Counted from the stretch's first letter, positions 53,080 through 62,900 are shown. The stretch is 64,000 nt of DNA from Variovorax boronicumulans (GCF_019352895.1 NZ_JAAAFX010000004.1:434001-498000); one strand, 5' to 3'. The notes: generated from the sequence alone by a model not told the origin. Translations and numbers: made by a program.

Positions 53080-54302
53080 CGTGCGCGGGCCTTAGGGCTC
53101 ATGGGCGTCTTTGCGGTCTTTGCCTTCTGTGCGACCTTGGCCGCCTTGACGGCTTTCGCCTTCTTCGCGTCCTCGATCGGCTGGAGCGGTTTCGGCGGCT
53201 TGCCGTTCTTGCCGGGCGCCTCCGCCGGCGAGACCTGCACCTCGGGCTTGTTGGTGTAGCTCGCGTTGCCCAGCCCGGTCCCGATCGTGAGGATCGCCCA
53301 GTGCTTGACGTCGCGCATGAAGGGCAGCTCGCTCAGCCCCTGCACCACCGCATCGTTGTGCAGCCGCGCGGTGGTGGGCGCGCCGCCGATGGTGGGCAGG
53401 CGCTTGCACAGCTCGCTGGGCAGATGGAAGGTGTCGCTCTCCCAGTCGCCCGGCAGGTTCTGGGTGCCGGCCGCGATCGAGCCGTCGGTGCGGATCCGGC
53501 CCGGGCAGGCGATGCCGACGAAAGGCGCGAGCCGCACGCCCTTCGCCGCGCAGTGGTCGATCAGTTCCTGCAGCATCAATGCCAGCCGCTCGAGCAGTCC
53601 GCTGCGGCTGGGCTTGTCGTCGGCATGGCGCCACTTCATGCGCCGCACCACCTTGGCCATCGACAGGTCGGGAGCCTTGTGCAGCCGCGTCTTCACGATG
53701 CCGCAGCGCAGGTTGGTGCCGCCGATGTCGACCGCGAGGATCGCGTCGTAGGCCGCCAGCATGTCGGGCGGCACCAGGTGCACCCAGCCGATCAGGCCGC
53801 CGTCGTCGACCTCGTGCGACAGCCGCGCCAGCGGCACCCGCACCTTCATCTCCTGCAGGATCGCCGCGGCCTGCAGGATCGCACGCTCGCCCACGTCGCT
53901 CTCGGGAAAGCCGCCGCCGATCACGATGCGCTCGACCTTCTGCCAGGAGGGCTCGCGCAGGAAGCGGCGCGTGACGTGCGCGAGTTCCTCGGCGAACTCC
54001 TCGATCGCGCCGTGCAGCACGTCGGAGGCCTCGGAGCCATCCCGCGTGAGCATGCGGTCGAGCGCCTTCTTGCTGAGGTCGCGCGAGGGCAGCGGCCCCA
54101 TCGGGTCCTCGCCGCCGTTCTTGCGCCGGCGCTTGCGCCACTGCTCGAGCAGCGCGCGGAAGGCCGTCTGGCTGGCCTGGTCGCCGGCAAAGCCGTCCTG
54201 GCTGTCGCGCACCTGCAGGCTGTAGCCGTCGACCAGCACCGAGGGAAGCTCGCGCGCGCCGTGTTCGGCGGCAAGGTGGGACGGCACGGTCGATGGGGCC
54301 AT
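53076..54302 (-). CDS. ROK-type sugar kinase-like protein with apparently circularly permuted domain order
   Basis: 408 residues from the ATG at 54302. The N-terminal half (about 85-190) looks like the end of a ROK/glucokinase fold: VERIVIGGGFPESDVG, then ARLSHEVDDGGLIGWVHLVP. The usual start follows instead of preceding: AILAVDIGGTNLRCGIV (phosphate-1 loop, about 190-206), then VGIACPGRIRTDGSI, QNLPGDW, LHNDAVVQG (catalytic Asp) and AILTIGTGLGNASY. After about 355 the tail is Lys/Ala/Pro-rich (KKAKAVKAAKVAQKAKTAKT), like a histone tail. No ROK zinc CxCG motif was seen. Substrate unknown. Its end overlaps the convergent cls gene. Confidence 0.75.
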   Translation of the reverse strand: MAPSTVPSHLAAEHGARELPSVLVDGYSLQVRDSQDGFAGDQASQTAFRALLEQWRKRRRKNGGEDPMGPLPSRDLSKKALDRMLTRDGSEASDVLHGAIEEFAEELAHVTRRFLREPSWQKVERIVIGGGFPESDVGERAILQAAAILQEMKVRVPLARLSHEVDDGGLIGWVHLVPPDMLAAYDAILAVDIGGTNLRCGIVKTRLHKAPDLSMAKVVRRMKWRHADDKPSRSGLLERLALMLQELIDHCAAKGVRLAPFVGIACPGRIRTDGSIAAGTQNLPGDWESDTFHLPSELCKRLPTIGGAPTTARLHNDAVVQGLSELPFMRDVKHWAILTIGTGLGNASYTNKPEVQVSPAEAPGKNGKPPKPLQPIEDAKKAKAVKAAKVAQKAKTAKTPMSPKARAR

Positions 54303-54416
54303 GGATGCTTTCGATGGAAGTGGGATGCCTCGACTGTCGCCGCGATGGCCCCTGGCACGCATCGGCGCGGCGCACGAACGGCTGTAGGAGCGCGGCCTGA
54401 CCGATACACTGGCCCG

Positions 54417-55946
54417 ATGCGCCTGCCCCTGCCCCGCCATGCATGGCTTCTCGCCATGGCCTGCCTCGCGGCCATGGCCATGGCCCTGGCACTCGCCCTG
54501 CCGTCGTCCGCCCAGACCGAGCGCGACACGCTGCGCATCGGCTCCAAGCGCTTCACCGAGTCCTACATCCTGGCCGAGCTGCTGGCCCAGAGCGCGGCCC
54601 CGCACACGGCCGCGCCGCCCGTGGTGCGCCAGGGCCTGGGCAACACCTCGATCGTCTACGAGGCGCTGCGCTCGGGCGCGATCGACCTGTACGCCGAGTA
54701 CACCGGCACCATCGCGCTCGAGATCCTGCAGGGTGCGGCCTCGATGACGCGCGAGGAGATGAACGCCCGGCTCGCACCGCTGGGCCTGGGCGTGGCCATT
54801 CCGCTGGGCTTCAACGACGGCTATGCGCTGGCCATGCGCGCCGCCGATGCCGACCGGCTGCAGCTGCGCACCCTGAGCGACCTGGCGCGCCACCCCGAAC
54901 TCAAGCTGGGCCTGTCGAACGAGTTCATCGGCCGCGCCGACGGCTGGCAGGGCCTGGCCGCGCGCTACGGCTTCGCGCAGAAGCCCACCGGCCTCGACCA
55001 TGGCCTGGCCTACGACGCCATCGCCGCGAAGCAGATCGACGTGATCGACATCTACACGACCGACGCCAAGATCGAGCACCTGGGCCTGCGCGTGCTGACC
55101 GACGACCGCAATTACTTCCCGCACTACGACGCGATCGTGCTGCACCGGCTCGACCTGCCCGCGCGGCTGCCGCAGGCCTGGGCCGCGCTGCGCAAGCTCG
55201 AGGGCCGCATCGACGAGCGCGCCATGATCGCGATGAACGCACGCGCCGAACTGCAGGGCACGGCCTTCGACACCATCGCGCGCGACTTCCTGGCCGGCGG
55301 CACCGCGCCCTCGGCCCAGCGCGGCTTCGTGGCCAAGCTGTTCGGCGACGACCTGGGCCGGCTCGCTCGCCAGCACCTGCTGCTGGTCGCGGTGTCGGTG
55401 GGCCTGGCGATCCTGATCGCCGTGCCGCTGGCCATCGTGGTGTCGCCGCACGCCCGCACCCGCGCTGTGGTGCTGGGGGTCGCGGGCCTGATGCAGACCG
55501 TGCCATCGCTCGCGCTGCTGGCGGTGCTGATCTCGCTGTTGGGGCAGATCGGCACCGGGCCGGCGCTGATCGCGCTCACGCTCTATTCGCTGCTGCCGAT
55601 CATGCGCAACACCGTCACCGGCCTGGGCGAGGTGCGCAGCGGCCTGCGCGACGCGGGCACCGCGCTGGGCATGACGCGCGCGCAGAACCTGCGGCTGGTG
55701 GTACTGCCGCTGGCCATGCCCACGCTGATCGCGGGCGTGCGCACCGCCACCGCGATCGCGATCGGCACCGCCACCATCGCGGCCTTCATCGGCGCGGGCG
55801 GCTTCGGCGAACGCATCGTGACCGGGCTGGCGCTCAACGACCGGCAGCTGCTGCTGGCCGGCGCGCTGCCCGCGGCCGCGCTGGCGCTCGCGAGCGAATT
55901 GGTGTTCGAGGCGATCGAGCGGCTGCTGGTGCGGCGCGCGCGCTGA
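54417..55946 (+). CDS. Osmoprotectant/ergothioneine-type ABC importer: fused binding protein and permease
   Basis: 509 residues from the ATG at 54417. A signal sequence (LLAMACLAAMAMALALALPS) is followed by an OpuAC/OsmF-type binding domain at about 35-305 (DTLRIGSKRFTESYILAELL, GLGNTSIVYEALRSGAIDLY, AEYTGTIALEIL). Then comes a BPD_transp_1 permease at about 315-505 (GLMQTVPSLALLAVLISLLG, LGMTRAQNLRLVVLPLAMP as EAA loop). Receptor-permease fusions occur in the OpuB/EgtU group, which import betaines, choline or ergothioneine; there the receptor is usually C-terminal, here it is N-terminal. No cognate ATPase gene is adjacent. Ligand not assigned. Confidence 0.88.
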   Translation: MRLPLPRHAWLLAMACLAAMAMALALALPSSAQTERDTLRIGSKRFTESYILAELLAQSAAPHTAAPPVVRQGLGNTSIVYEALRSGAIDLYAEYTGTIALEILQGAASMTREEMNARLAPLGLGVAIPLGFNDGYALAMRAADADRLQLRTLSDLARHPELKLGLSNEFIGRADGWQGLAARYGFAQKPTGLDHGLAYDAIAAKQIDVIDIYTTDAKIEHLGLRVLTDDRNYFPHYDAIVLHRLDLPARLPQAWAALRKLEGRIDERAMIAMNARAELQGTAFDTIARDFLAGGTAPSAQRGFVAKLFGDDLGRLARQHLLLVAVSVGLAILIAVPLAIVVSPHARTRAVVLGVAGLMQTVPSLALLAVLISLLGQIGTGPALIALTLYSLLPIMRNTVTGLGEVRSGLRDAGTALGMTRAQNLRLVVLPLAMPTLIAGVRTATAIAIGTATIAAFIGAGGFGERIVTGLALNDRQLLLAGALPAAALALASELVFEAIERLLVRRAR

Positions 55947-55955
55947 ACGGCCCTG

Positions 55956-56630
55956 TTAGTCCGGCGGGAAGTGCAGCACCGGATCGCCGGGCTTCCAAGC
56001 CGCGTACTTCTGCGTCGCGGCCAGCCATGTCTCGCTGGCCGTCAACGCCGCCAGCCATTGCGCCAGCGCGGGCCAGGGTTGCGCCGCGAACCAGTCGGCA
56101 TCGACCTGCGCGAACTGGCGCACGAAGGGCGCGACCGCCATGTCGGCCAGCGTGGGCCGGTCGCCGAACAGGTGCGAGCCCAGCGCCAGGCGCTGTTCCA
56201 GGGCCTGCAGGAACAGCGCGCCCTCGGCCCGTTGCTGCAGCGCATCGACGCCTTCGAAGCGGTTCGGGTACTTGTAGCGGTCGAGCTGCTGCTTGAAGGC
56301 GCCGTCGCATTGCGCGACCAGCGCCAGCATGGCCTCGAAAGTCTCGCGCGGCGGCCGCAGCCAGGCCTGCGGATCGTGGCGCGCCAGCGCCCACTGCATG
56401 ATGTCCAGGCTCTGGTCGATCACCTGCCCGCCGGGCAGCACCAGCACAGGCACCGTGGCCTTGGGCGAGGCCTCGATCAGCGCCGCGGGCTTGTTGCGCA
56501 GCACCACCTCACGCAGCGCGCAGCACGTGCCGCTCGCATGCAGGGCGAAGCGCGCCCGCATCGCATAGGGGCAGCGCCGAAAGGAATAGAGCACCGGCAG
56601 CGCCGCGCTGCCCACGTCGGTCTCAGGCAA
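55956..56630 (-). CDS. Glutathione S-transferase-like protein
   Basis: 224 residues from a TTG at 56630; a GTG at 56615 is an alternative. The thioredoxin-fold N-terminal domain has the CPYAMRARFAL motif (Cys followed by Pro, as in Grx2/GST-omega-like proteins), then the cis-Pro segment KATVPVLVLPGG and IDQSLDIMQWAL, the Ser that holds glutathione. A helical C-terminal domain follows (LFGDRPTLADMAVAPFVRQF). It probably uses glutathione for thiol exchange or dehalogenation. Its start overlaps the end of the aldehyde dehydrogenase gene by 8 bp, suggesting coupling. Confidence 0.85.
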   Translation of the reverse strand: MPETDVGSAALPVLYSFRRCPYAMRARFALHASGTCCALREVVLRNKPAALIEASPKATVPVLVLPGGQVIDQSLDIMQWALARHDPQAWLRPPRETFEAMLALVAQCDGAFKQQLDRYKYPNRFEGVDALQQRAEGALFLQALEQRLALGSHLFGDRPTLADMAVAPFVRQFAQVDADWFAAQPWPALAQWLAALTASETWLAATQKYAAWKPGDPVLHFPPD

Positions 56631-58059
56631 GGGTGTAGGCCGTCTTCACCGTGGTGAAGAACTCCTGCGCGTACCGGCCCTGCTCGCGCGGACCGTAGCT
56701 CGAGCCCTTGCGGCCGCCGAAGGGCACGTGGTAGTCCACGCCCGCGGTCGGCAGATTGACCATCACCATGCCCGCCTGGCTGTGGCGCTTGAAATGCGTC
56801 GCGTACTTCAGGCTGGTGGTCGCGATGCCCGCCGACAGGCCGAACTCGGTGTCGTTGGCCGTGGCCAGCGCCTCTTCGTAGCCCTTGACGCGGATCACGC
56901 TCGCCACCGGGCCGAACACTTCCTCGCGGTTGATGCGCATGCCCGCGCCCGATTCGCTGAACAGCGCGGGCGCCATGTAGAAGCCCTCGGTGTCGCGCTC
57001 GAGGCGCTCGCCGCCGACGGCCAGCACCGCGCCTTCACTCTTGCCGATCTCGATGTAGCTCAGGTCCTGCTCGAGCTGGCTCAGGCTCGACACCGGGCCG
57101 ATGTCCGTGCCCTGCGCCAGCGCGTCGCCGACCTTGATCTTCTCCATGCGGGCCTTCATCGCCGCGATGAACTGCGGGTAGATGCCGTCGGTCACGATCA
57201 GGCGGCTCGAGGCCGTGCAGCGCTGGCCGGTCGAATAGAAGGCGCTCTGCACGCTGAGCTCCACCGCCTGCGCGAGGTCGGCGTCGTCCAGGATCACCTG
57301 CGGGTTCTTGCCGCCCATCTCGAGCTGCACCTTCTTGTGGTTCGTCGCGCACTGGACCGCGATGCCCCGGCCCACGCCCACCGAGCCGGTGAAGCTGATC
57401 GCATGCACGCCCGGGTGCGCCACCAGCGCATTGCCGATCACGCTGCCGCGGCCCATCACCAGGTTGAACACGCCCGCCGGGATGCCCGAGCGGCTGATGA
57501 TCTCGGCCAGCGCCCAGGCGCTGCCGGGCACCAGGTCGGCCGGCTTCATGACCACGCAGTTGCCGAAGGCCAAGGCCGGTGCGATCTTCCAGGCAGGGAT
57601 CGCGATCGGGAAGTTCCACGGCGTGATCAGGCCCACCACGCCCACCGGTTCGCGCGTGATCTCGACGCCGATGTTCGGGCGCACCGAAGGCAGCGTCTCG
57701 CCCGACAGGCGCAGGCATTCGCCGGCGAAGAACTTGAAGATCTGGCCGGCGCGCGTGGCTTCGCCGATGCCTTCGGCCCGGGTCTTGCCCTCTTCACGGG
57801 CCAGCAGCGTGCCCAGCTCTTCCTTGCGCGCGAGGATCTCGGCGCCGATCTTGTCGAGCGCGTCCGAGCGCGCCTGGATGCTGCCCGTGGCCCAGGCCGG
57901 GAAAGCCGCGGTGGCCGCGGCCACGGCCGCGTCGACGTGGGCCGCATCGCCCTGCGTGTATTCGGCGATGGTGTCGCCCAGGTTCGACGGGTTCAGGTTA
58001 GGGCTGTAACTATTGCCCTTCTTCCATTCGCCGCCGATCAGGTTGTCGTGTTGTTGCAT
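56623..58059 (-). CDS. NAD(P)-dependent aldehyde dehydrogenase, 2-oxoglutarate semialdehyde dehydrogenase-like
   Basis: 478 residues, ATG at 58059. ALDH signatures are ITPWNFPIAIPAWKIAPALA (about 145-165), FTGSVGVGRGIA, the general base Glu in VQLEMGGKNPQVIL (about 248) and the catalytic Cys in YSTGQRCTASSRL (about 281). EVFGPVASVIRVKGYEEAL and VPFGGRKGSSYGPREQG are typical of the KGSA dehydrogenase group that finishes glucarate, arabinose or hydroxyproline breakdown. The DHDPS-family gene at 49.7 kb could make its substrate, though they are 6 kb apart. In the 202 bp upstream (58060-58261) I see nothing definite. Confidence 0.9.
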   Translation of the reverse strand: MQQHDNLIGGEWKKGNSYSPNLNPSNLGDTIAEYTQGDAAHVDAAVAAATAAFPAWATGSIQARSDALDKIGAEILARKEELGTLLAREEGKTRAEGIGEATRAGQIFKFFAGECLRLSGETLPSVRPNIGVEITREPVGVVGLITPWNFPIAIPAWKIAPALAFGNCVVMKPADLVPGSAWALAEIISRSGIPAGVFNLVMGRGSVIGNALVAHPGVHAISFTGSVGVGRGIAVQCATNHKKVQLEMGGKNPQVILDDADLAQAVELSVQSAFYSTGQRCTASSRLIVTDGIYPQFIAAMKARMEKIKVGDALAQGTDIGPVSSLSQLEQDLSYIEIGKSEGAVLAVGGERLERDTEGFYMAPALFSESGAGMRINREEVFGPVASVIRVKGYEEALATANDTEFGLSAGIATTSLKYATHFKRHSQAGMVMVNLPTAGVDYHVPFGGRKGSSYGPREQGRYAQEFFTTVKTAYTLA

Positions 58060-58261
58060 GGTCTCGTCCTCGGATGGATGGGGAAGCGCTCCGGCATGCC
58101 GTGCGCGGGGGCGGTCAGGGGGTTGGCAAGCTTAACGCGGGCCTGCGGCGAACAGGCTTCGCTCGCGCCCATCCCCCACGCCCAGGCGGTGGTATCGGCG
58201 CCGGCTGGCAGCCAAGGGCGCCCGCAGCGCGGGGTCCTGCGATGCCTCTCCCCGACGGCGT

Positions 58262-59938
58262 CTACAGCAGGCTCGAGATCAGCTGCACCGTCACCTGGTA
58301 GTTGCGATGGGTCTGCGGCACGTCGTCCAGGCCGTAGCCCAGCGTCATGCGCAGGCTGGTGCGCTTGCCGATGGCGGCGTTCAGGCCCCAGCCGATGCCG
58401 GTGAGCTTCTCGCTCGGCGCCAGCAGCGAGGCCGGCGGGCGGTAGGGCGAGGTGCGGCCGTGGTCGACGAAGAAGAAGCCGGTGGCGGCGACAGTCTGCG
58501 AGCCCAGCGTGGTGTTGACTAGCGGATGGTGCAGCTCGACGTTGAGCGCATAGCCTTCATCGCCCGAGAACGCGCCCACCGGGTAGCCGCGCACGCTGCC
58601 CTCGCCGCCCAGGAAGAACTGCTCGCCCGAAGGCAGGTTCTTGTCGCGCGCCCACTGGCCACCCAGGCTGGTGCGCAGCGAGAAGCCCGGTGTCAGGCCC
58701 TGGTTGTAGCGCACCGAGGCGCGGTCGACCTGGTACTTGATGCGCTCGAACAGCACCGTGGCGTCGGTCCAGTACTTGATGTAGCTGGCGGTCACCGAAC
58801 TGGTGTCTGCGGCCCACTGCCACTCCATGCCCAGGCTGCGGTCCTTGCTGTCGGTGCGCTGCAGGAACACGTCGTCGATGTAGTTGCTGCTGATGCGCCG
58901 CTTGGTGCCCGCCACCACGTCCCACTGCGAGCTGGCGTCGATCCACACCGGCTGGCGCAGCGACAGCACGTGCGCGCGCGAGTTGCCGGTGATGTTGAGA
59001 CTCGACAGCGCGCCGTACTTGATGGCCGTGCGGTCCTCGTAGAAGCCCAGGCTGAGCCGGCCGCCGTAGCGGTTGATGGGTATCGCGTAGCTGGCGGCGC
59101 GGCTGTCCTGGCCGCGGGCGCGCGTGTACGACAGCGAGACCTCGTCGCGCCAGCCCAGCAGGCTGCGGTTTCGGTACGACAGGCCGGCGCGCCATTCGCC
59201 GGTGAGCTTGCTGCCCATGTTGTCGACCGTGGCCAGCAGCTCGTGCTTGGGCGGCTCGATCACGGCCACGCGCAGGTCGGTGGTGCCGAAGCTCTCGCCG
59301 GGCAGCAGGTCGGCCTGCAGCCGCACGTCGTTGGTGCGGTTGAACCAGACCAGGCCCTGCTCAAGCTTGTCGAGATCGACCAGCTGGCCGGCCTGCAGGC
59401 CCAGGCGCGGCGTGATGAATTCGGCGCTGGTCGAGGCGTTGCCCTCGATCACGACCTTGCCCACGCGGCCCTCGACCAGGCGCACCTCGATCACGCCCGC
59501 GGTCACGTCCTGCTGCGGAATCGTGGCCAGCGCGGTGACCACGCCCTTCTCCTTGTAGAGCGCGTTCACGCGGTCGGCCAGCTGCTGCAGCTCGGCCAGC
59601 GTGACCTGCCGGCCGCGGTAGTCGGCGGCGATGGCCTCCAGCGCGGGCGCGGCCAGGATCTCCGACGGCGAAAAGCGGATCTCCTTGACCGCCACGCGCA
59701 CGCCGCTGCCGGTGAGCGGCGCGGCGGCGGTCGGCGCGGCCGGCCGGATCAGCGGCTGCGCGGGCTGCTGCAGTTCGCGCTCGGCCTCGCGCCGGCGCTG
59801 CTCCGACTCGATCTGGCGCTGCTGCAGCGCGCCCGCATCGGCGGCCGGGGGCAGCACCAGGGGCGGGACAGGCACGGACTGGGCGGCGGCCTGGAAAAAG
59901 GCCAGGGCCGCCAGGGCCGTGACGGAAAAACGAATCAT
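58262..59938 (-). CDS. Two-partner secretion outer-membrane transporter (TpsB, ShlB/FhaC family)
   Basis: 558 residues from the ATG at 59938, overlapping the tpsA stop (ATGA), with GGAG 8 nt upstream. A signal peptide (to about 20) is followed by an Arg/Glu-rich helix (QQRQIESEQRRREAERELQQ, the H1 plug helix), a Pro-rich linker, then POTRA domains (about 75-220: VRVAVKEIRFSPSEIL, VVTALATIPQQDVTAGVIEV). The 16-strand barrel has the conserved loop motif in GGEGSVRGYPVGAF. It secretes the TpsA adhesin through the outer membrane. The order tpsA then tpsB is the FhaB-FhaC arrangement. Confidence 0.95.
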   Translation of the reverse strand: MIRFSVTALAALAFFQAAAQSVPVPPLVLPPAADAGALQQRQIESEQRRREAERELQQPAQPLIRPAAPTAAAPLTGSGVRVAVKEIRFSPSEILAAPALEAIAADYRGRQVTLAELQQLADRVNALYKEKGVVTALATIPQQDVTAGVIEVRLVEGRVGKVVIEGNASTSAEFITPRLGLQAGQLVDLDKLEQGLVWFNRTNDVRLQADLLPGESFGTTDLRVAVIEPPKHELLATVDNMGSKLTGEWRAGLSYRNRSLLGWRDEVSLSYTRARGQDSRAASYAIPINRYGGRLSLGFYEDRTAIKYGALSSLNITGNSRAHVLSLRQPVWIDASSQWDVVAGTKRRISSNYIDDVFLQRTDSKDRSLGMEWQWAADTSSVTASYIKYWTDATVLFERIKYQVDRASVRYNQGLTPGFSLRTSLGGQWARDKNLPSGEQFFLGGEGSVRGYPVGAFSGDEGYALNVELHHPLVNTTLGSQTVAATGFFFVDHGRTSPYRPPASLLAPSEKLTGIGWGLNAAIGKRTSLRMTLGYGLDDVPQTHRNYQVTVQLISSLL

Positions 59939-62900
59939 CGTGTGCACTCCGGAACAAGGTTCTTGCTGCAGTCGCCGTCCAGCTTCACCGGCACGCCCGA
60001 ATAGCGCACCGGCCGGAGGTCCTGCCCCTCGGTGCCCTGGCGGGCCTCGAGCGTGGGGTCGCCCCCGGTCCGCGCCACCGACAGCGCCAGCTCGCTGAAC
60101 TCGACCGCGCTGCGGTTCAGGCCCATGTCGGCGATCTGGTCGTGCTCGGGGCTGCGGTAGATCACGAACGCGTTGGTGAACGCGTGGTTGTCGTACAGCG
60201 AGAAGCTGAAGGGCGCGCCGAAGGAGAAGATCTGCACGTCGGCACCCGGCTGGATGCTGCGGTCGTGCTGGTCGATCACCACATGGGTCTGCGGGTTGGT
60301 CACGGTCGCGCGGTCCACCACCAGCATGCTGTCGACCGACAGCGGGCCGACCGGGTTGGTGAGGGCCGCGGTGCGCGCCTTGAAGCGATCGATCGCGAAG
60401 CCGCCCTGGCCCGACAGCGCCAGCACCACGTCGCTCGCGGTGCCGCCGTTGAAGCCGGTGACCGTGCCCTTCACGGGCTTGGCGCCGCCGTAGACGTTGG
60501 CGTTCACGCGGTCGCCGGCCAGGTCGAACAGCGAGACCACGTTGAGGCGGTCGGCCGCCACGCGGCCCGGTGCGCGCATCACGACCGCATCGGCCGTGAG
60601 CGTGCCGGCCGTGGCGTTGCCGCCGGTCGACGACAGCGTGAAGGTGCCGCCGGCCGAGCCTTCGCGCACGTCCACGTCGTTGCGTGCCTCGAGCGTGAAG
60701 TCGCGGCCCGCCTTGACGCGCTCGACCGCCACTTGGCCCTGCGGCGCGCTGAGCACGCCGTCGAGCGCCGCATCGAGCGTGCCGATGCGCAGGTTGCCGG
60801 TGCGCGCCTTCGCGATCACGCTGCCCTGGGTGCTGGCGAGCGTGCCGGCCGTCAGGTGGCGGCCGGCGTCCAGCACGATGTCGCGCTGCGCGCTTGCGGT
60901 GCCGATCGTCAGGTCGCGTCCCGTCGTGGCCTGGATGCCGCCGCCGGTGCTGGCCAGGGTCGTGGCCTGCAGGTCGCGGCCCGCGGCCAGCACGATGTCG
61001 CCACCGGCCGTCGCGCGGTTCACGCCGATGTCCTGCGCCGCCACGATGCCGATGCGGCCGCCGGCCGTGGTGGCGTCGGCCTGCACCGCGCCTGCCGTGG
61101 CGGTCATGTCCACGTTGCCACCGGCTTGCGTGGTGCCCGCGACCCCATCGCCGGCGTTGGCCGTGAACGTCACGTTGCCGACCGTGCTGGTGGTGCGGCC
61201 CGTGCGCAGGTCGCCGGTGGCGGCGCTCGCGCGGATGTCGCCGGCCAGGCTGGACAGCGTGGTGGCCGCCAGGTCGCGGCCCGCGGCCAAGGCGATGTCG
61301 CCGCCGGCCGCTGCCGTGGTCAGCGCGATGTCGCGCGCGGCCGTGGCCTCGATGCGCCCGCCCGCCGTGGTGGCGTCGGCCTGCACCGAGCCCGCGCTGG
61401 CGATCAGCGCGACATGGCCGCCGGCCTGCGTACTGCCCGCGGCCACGTCGCCCGCATCGGCCACCAGCGTCACATTGCCGGCCGTGCTGGTGGTGCGGCC
61501 CGTGCGCACGTCGCCGGTGGCGGCGCGGGCGCGGATGTCGCCCGCGGTGCTGGCCAGCGTGCCGGCCGTCAGTGCGCGGCCTGCGGCCAACGCGATGTCG
61601 CCGCCAGCCTTGGCCGTGCCCAGTGCGATGTCCTGCGCGGCCGTGATGTCGATGCGCCCGCCGGCCGTGGTGTCGGTGGCCTGCACCGAGCCCGCGGTGG
61701 CGACCAGCGCCACCTTGCCGCCGGCCTGCGTGGCGCCGGCCGTGACCCGGCCCAGGTCGGACTGCAGCCGCACATCGCCGAAGGCGACGGTGCGACCGGC
61801 ATCGATGTCGCCGCCGGTGGACACCAGCGTCACGCCGCCCAGCGTGCTCTCGACCACGGTGGTGGCGATGTGGCCCGTGGCCGTCAGCGTCGCGTTGTCG
61901 ACGCTGGTGAGCTGGCCCACCACCACGTCGCCGCTCACCGCGAAGTCGGCGCTGCCGCCGGCCTTGGCGTCAAGGTGGCGCAGGCGCATCTCCAGCGCGT
62001 TGCCCTTGCCGATGTCGCCACCGGCCTCGATCGTCACGCCGGCCGCGGGTGCGGCGTCGGCCACGATGTCCAGCCGCGTGTCGCCGCCGTCGCGCACGTC
62101 GCCGCCGGCCTTGATGCGCACCGCGTCGGCCGTGCCGTTGCCGGTGGAGATGCCGGTGATGATGGCGTCGGTCAGCGTGTCGATGCGCACCGTGCCCACG
62201 TCGCCGCGCAGCGTGGCGCCGTCGGCCATCGTCAGTTCGCCGGCCGACAGCTTGAGGTTCGAAGCCGTCGAGCGCACCGACGACGTGGCGGCCATGGCCA
62301 GCGTCAGCCCCGCGCTCAGGTCGACCGCGCCGGCCGCCTGCACTGCGCCGTAGAGGCGCAGGTCCACGTCGCCCGACAGGCTGGCGCCGCCGCCGGCCGT
62401 GACGTCGCCGAAGTTCAGGTAGCGACCGCGCGGGCCGTTCAGGTGGATGTCTTGCGCGGCCTGGGCCGTGATGCGGCCGGTGGTGCCGGTCACGCCCACG
62501 TCCAGCGCGCCCGCGCCGGCTGCGCCGATGTTGCCGTTGCGCGCGGTCAGGTCGATGTTGCTGGCCAGCACGTTGAGCCCGTTGTCGCCGATCGCGTCCA
62601 GGATCGAACCCTCGGCCATGAGCTTGGCGGTCTGGCGCGAGAACACGGTGTCGAGGTTGAGGTCGCCCTCCTCCTCGATCTCGATGTTGTCCGAGGCGCG
62701 CGCAGTCAGCGTGGCACCGTCGCGCAGCTTGAGGCGCAGCGGCTGCGACTGGCCCGCGTTCACGCCGTCGCCCGGCACGTAGCCGATGCCGCCGTAGGCC
62801 GCCTCGAGCACCAGGTTGCCGGTCTGCAGCGGGCCCGACGTCGGCAGCGCGTTGGTGATCGAGCCGCGCACCTTGATGCGCGTCTCGCCCGTCACGTCGA

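Noticed and set aside
58060..58261. Small gene or terminator between the aldehyde dehydrogenase and tpsB
   Set aside because: No frame has a start with a ribosome site, and no stem with a T-run was found.
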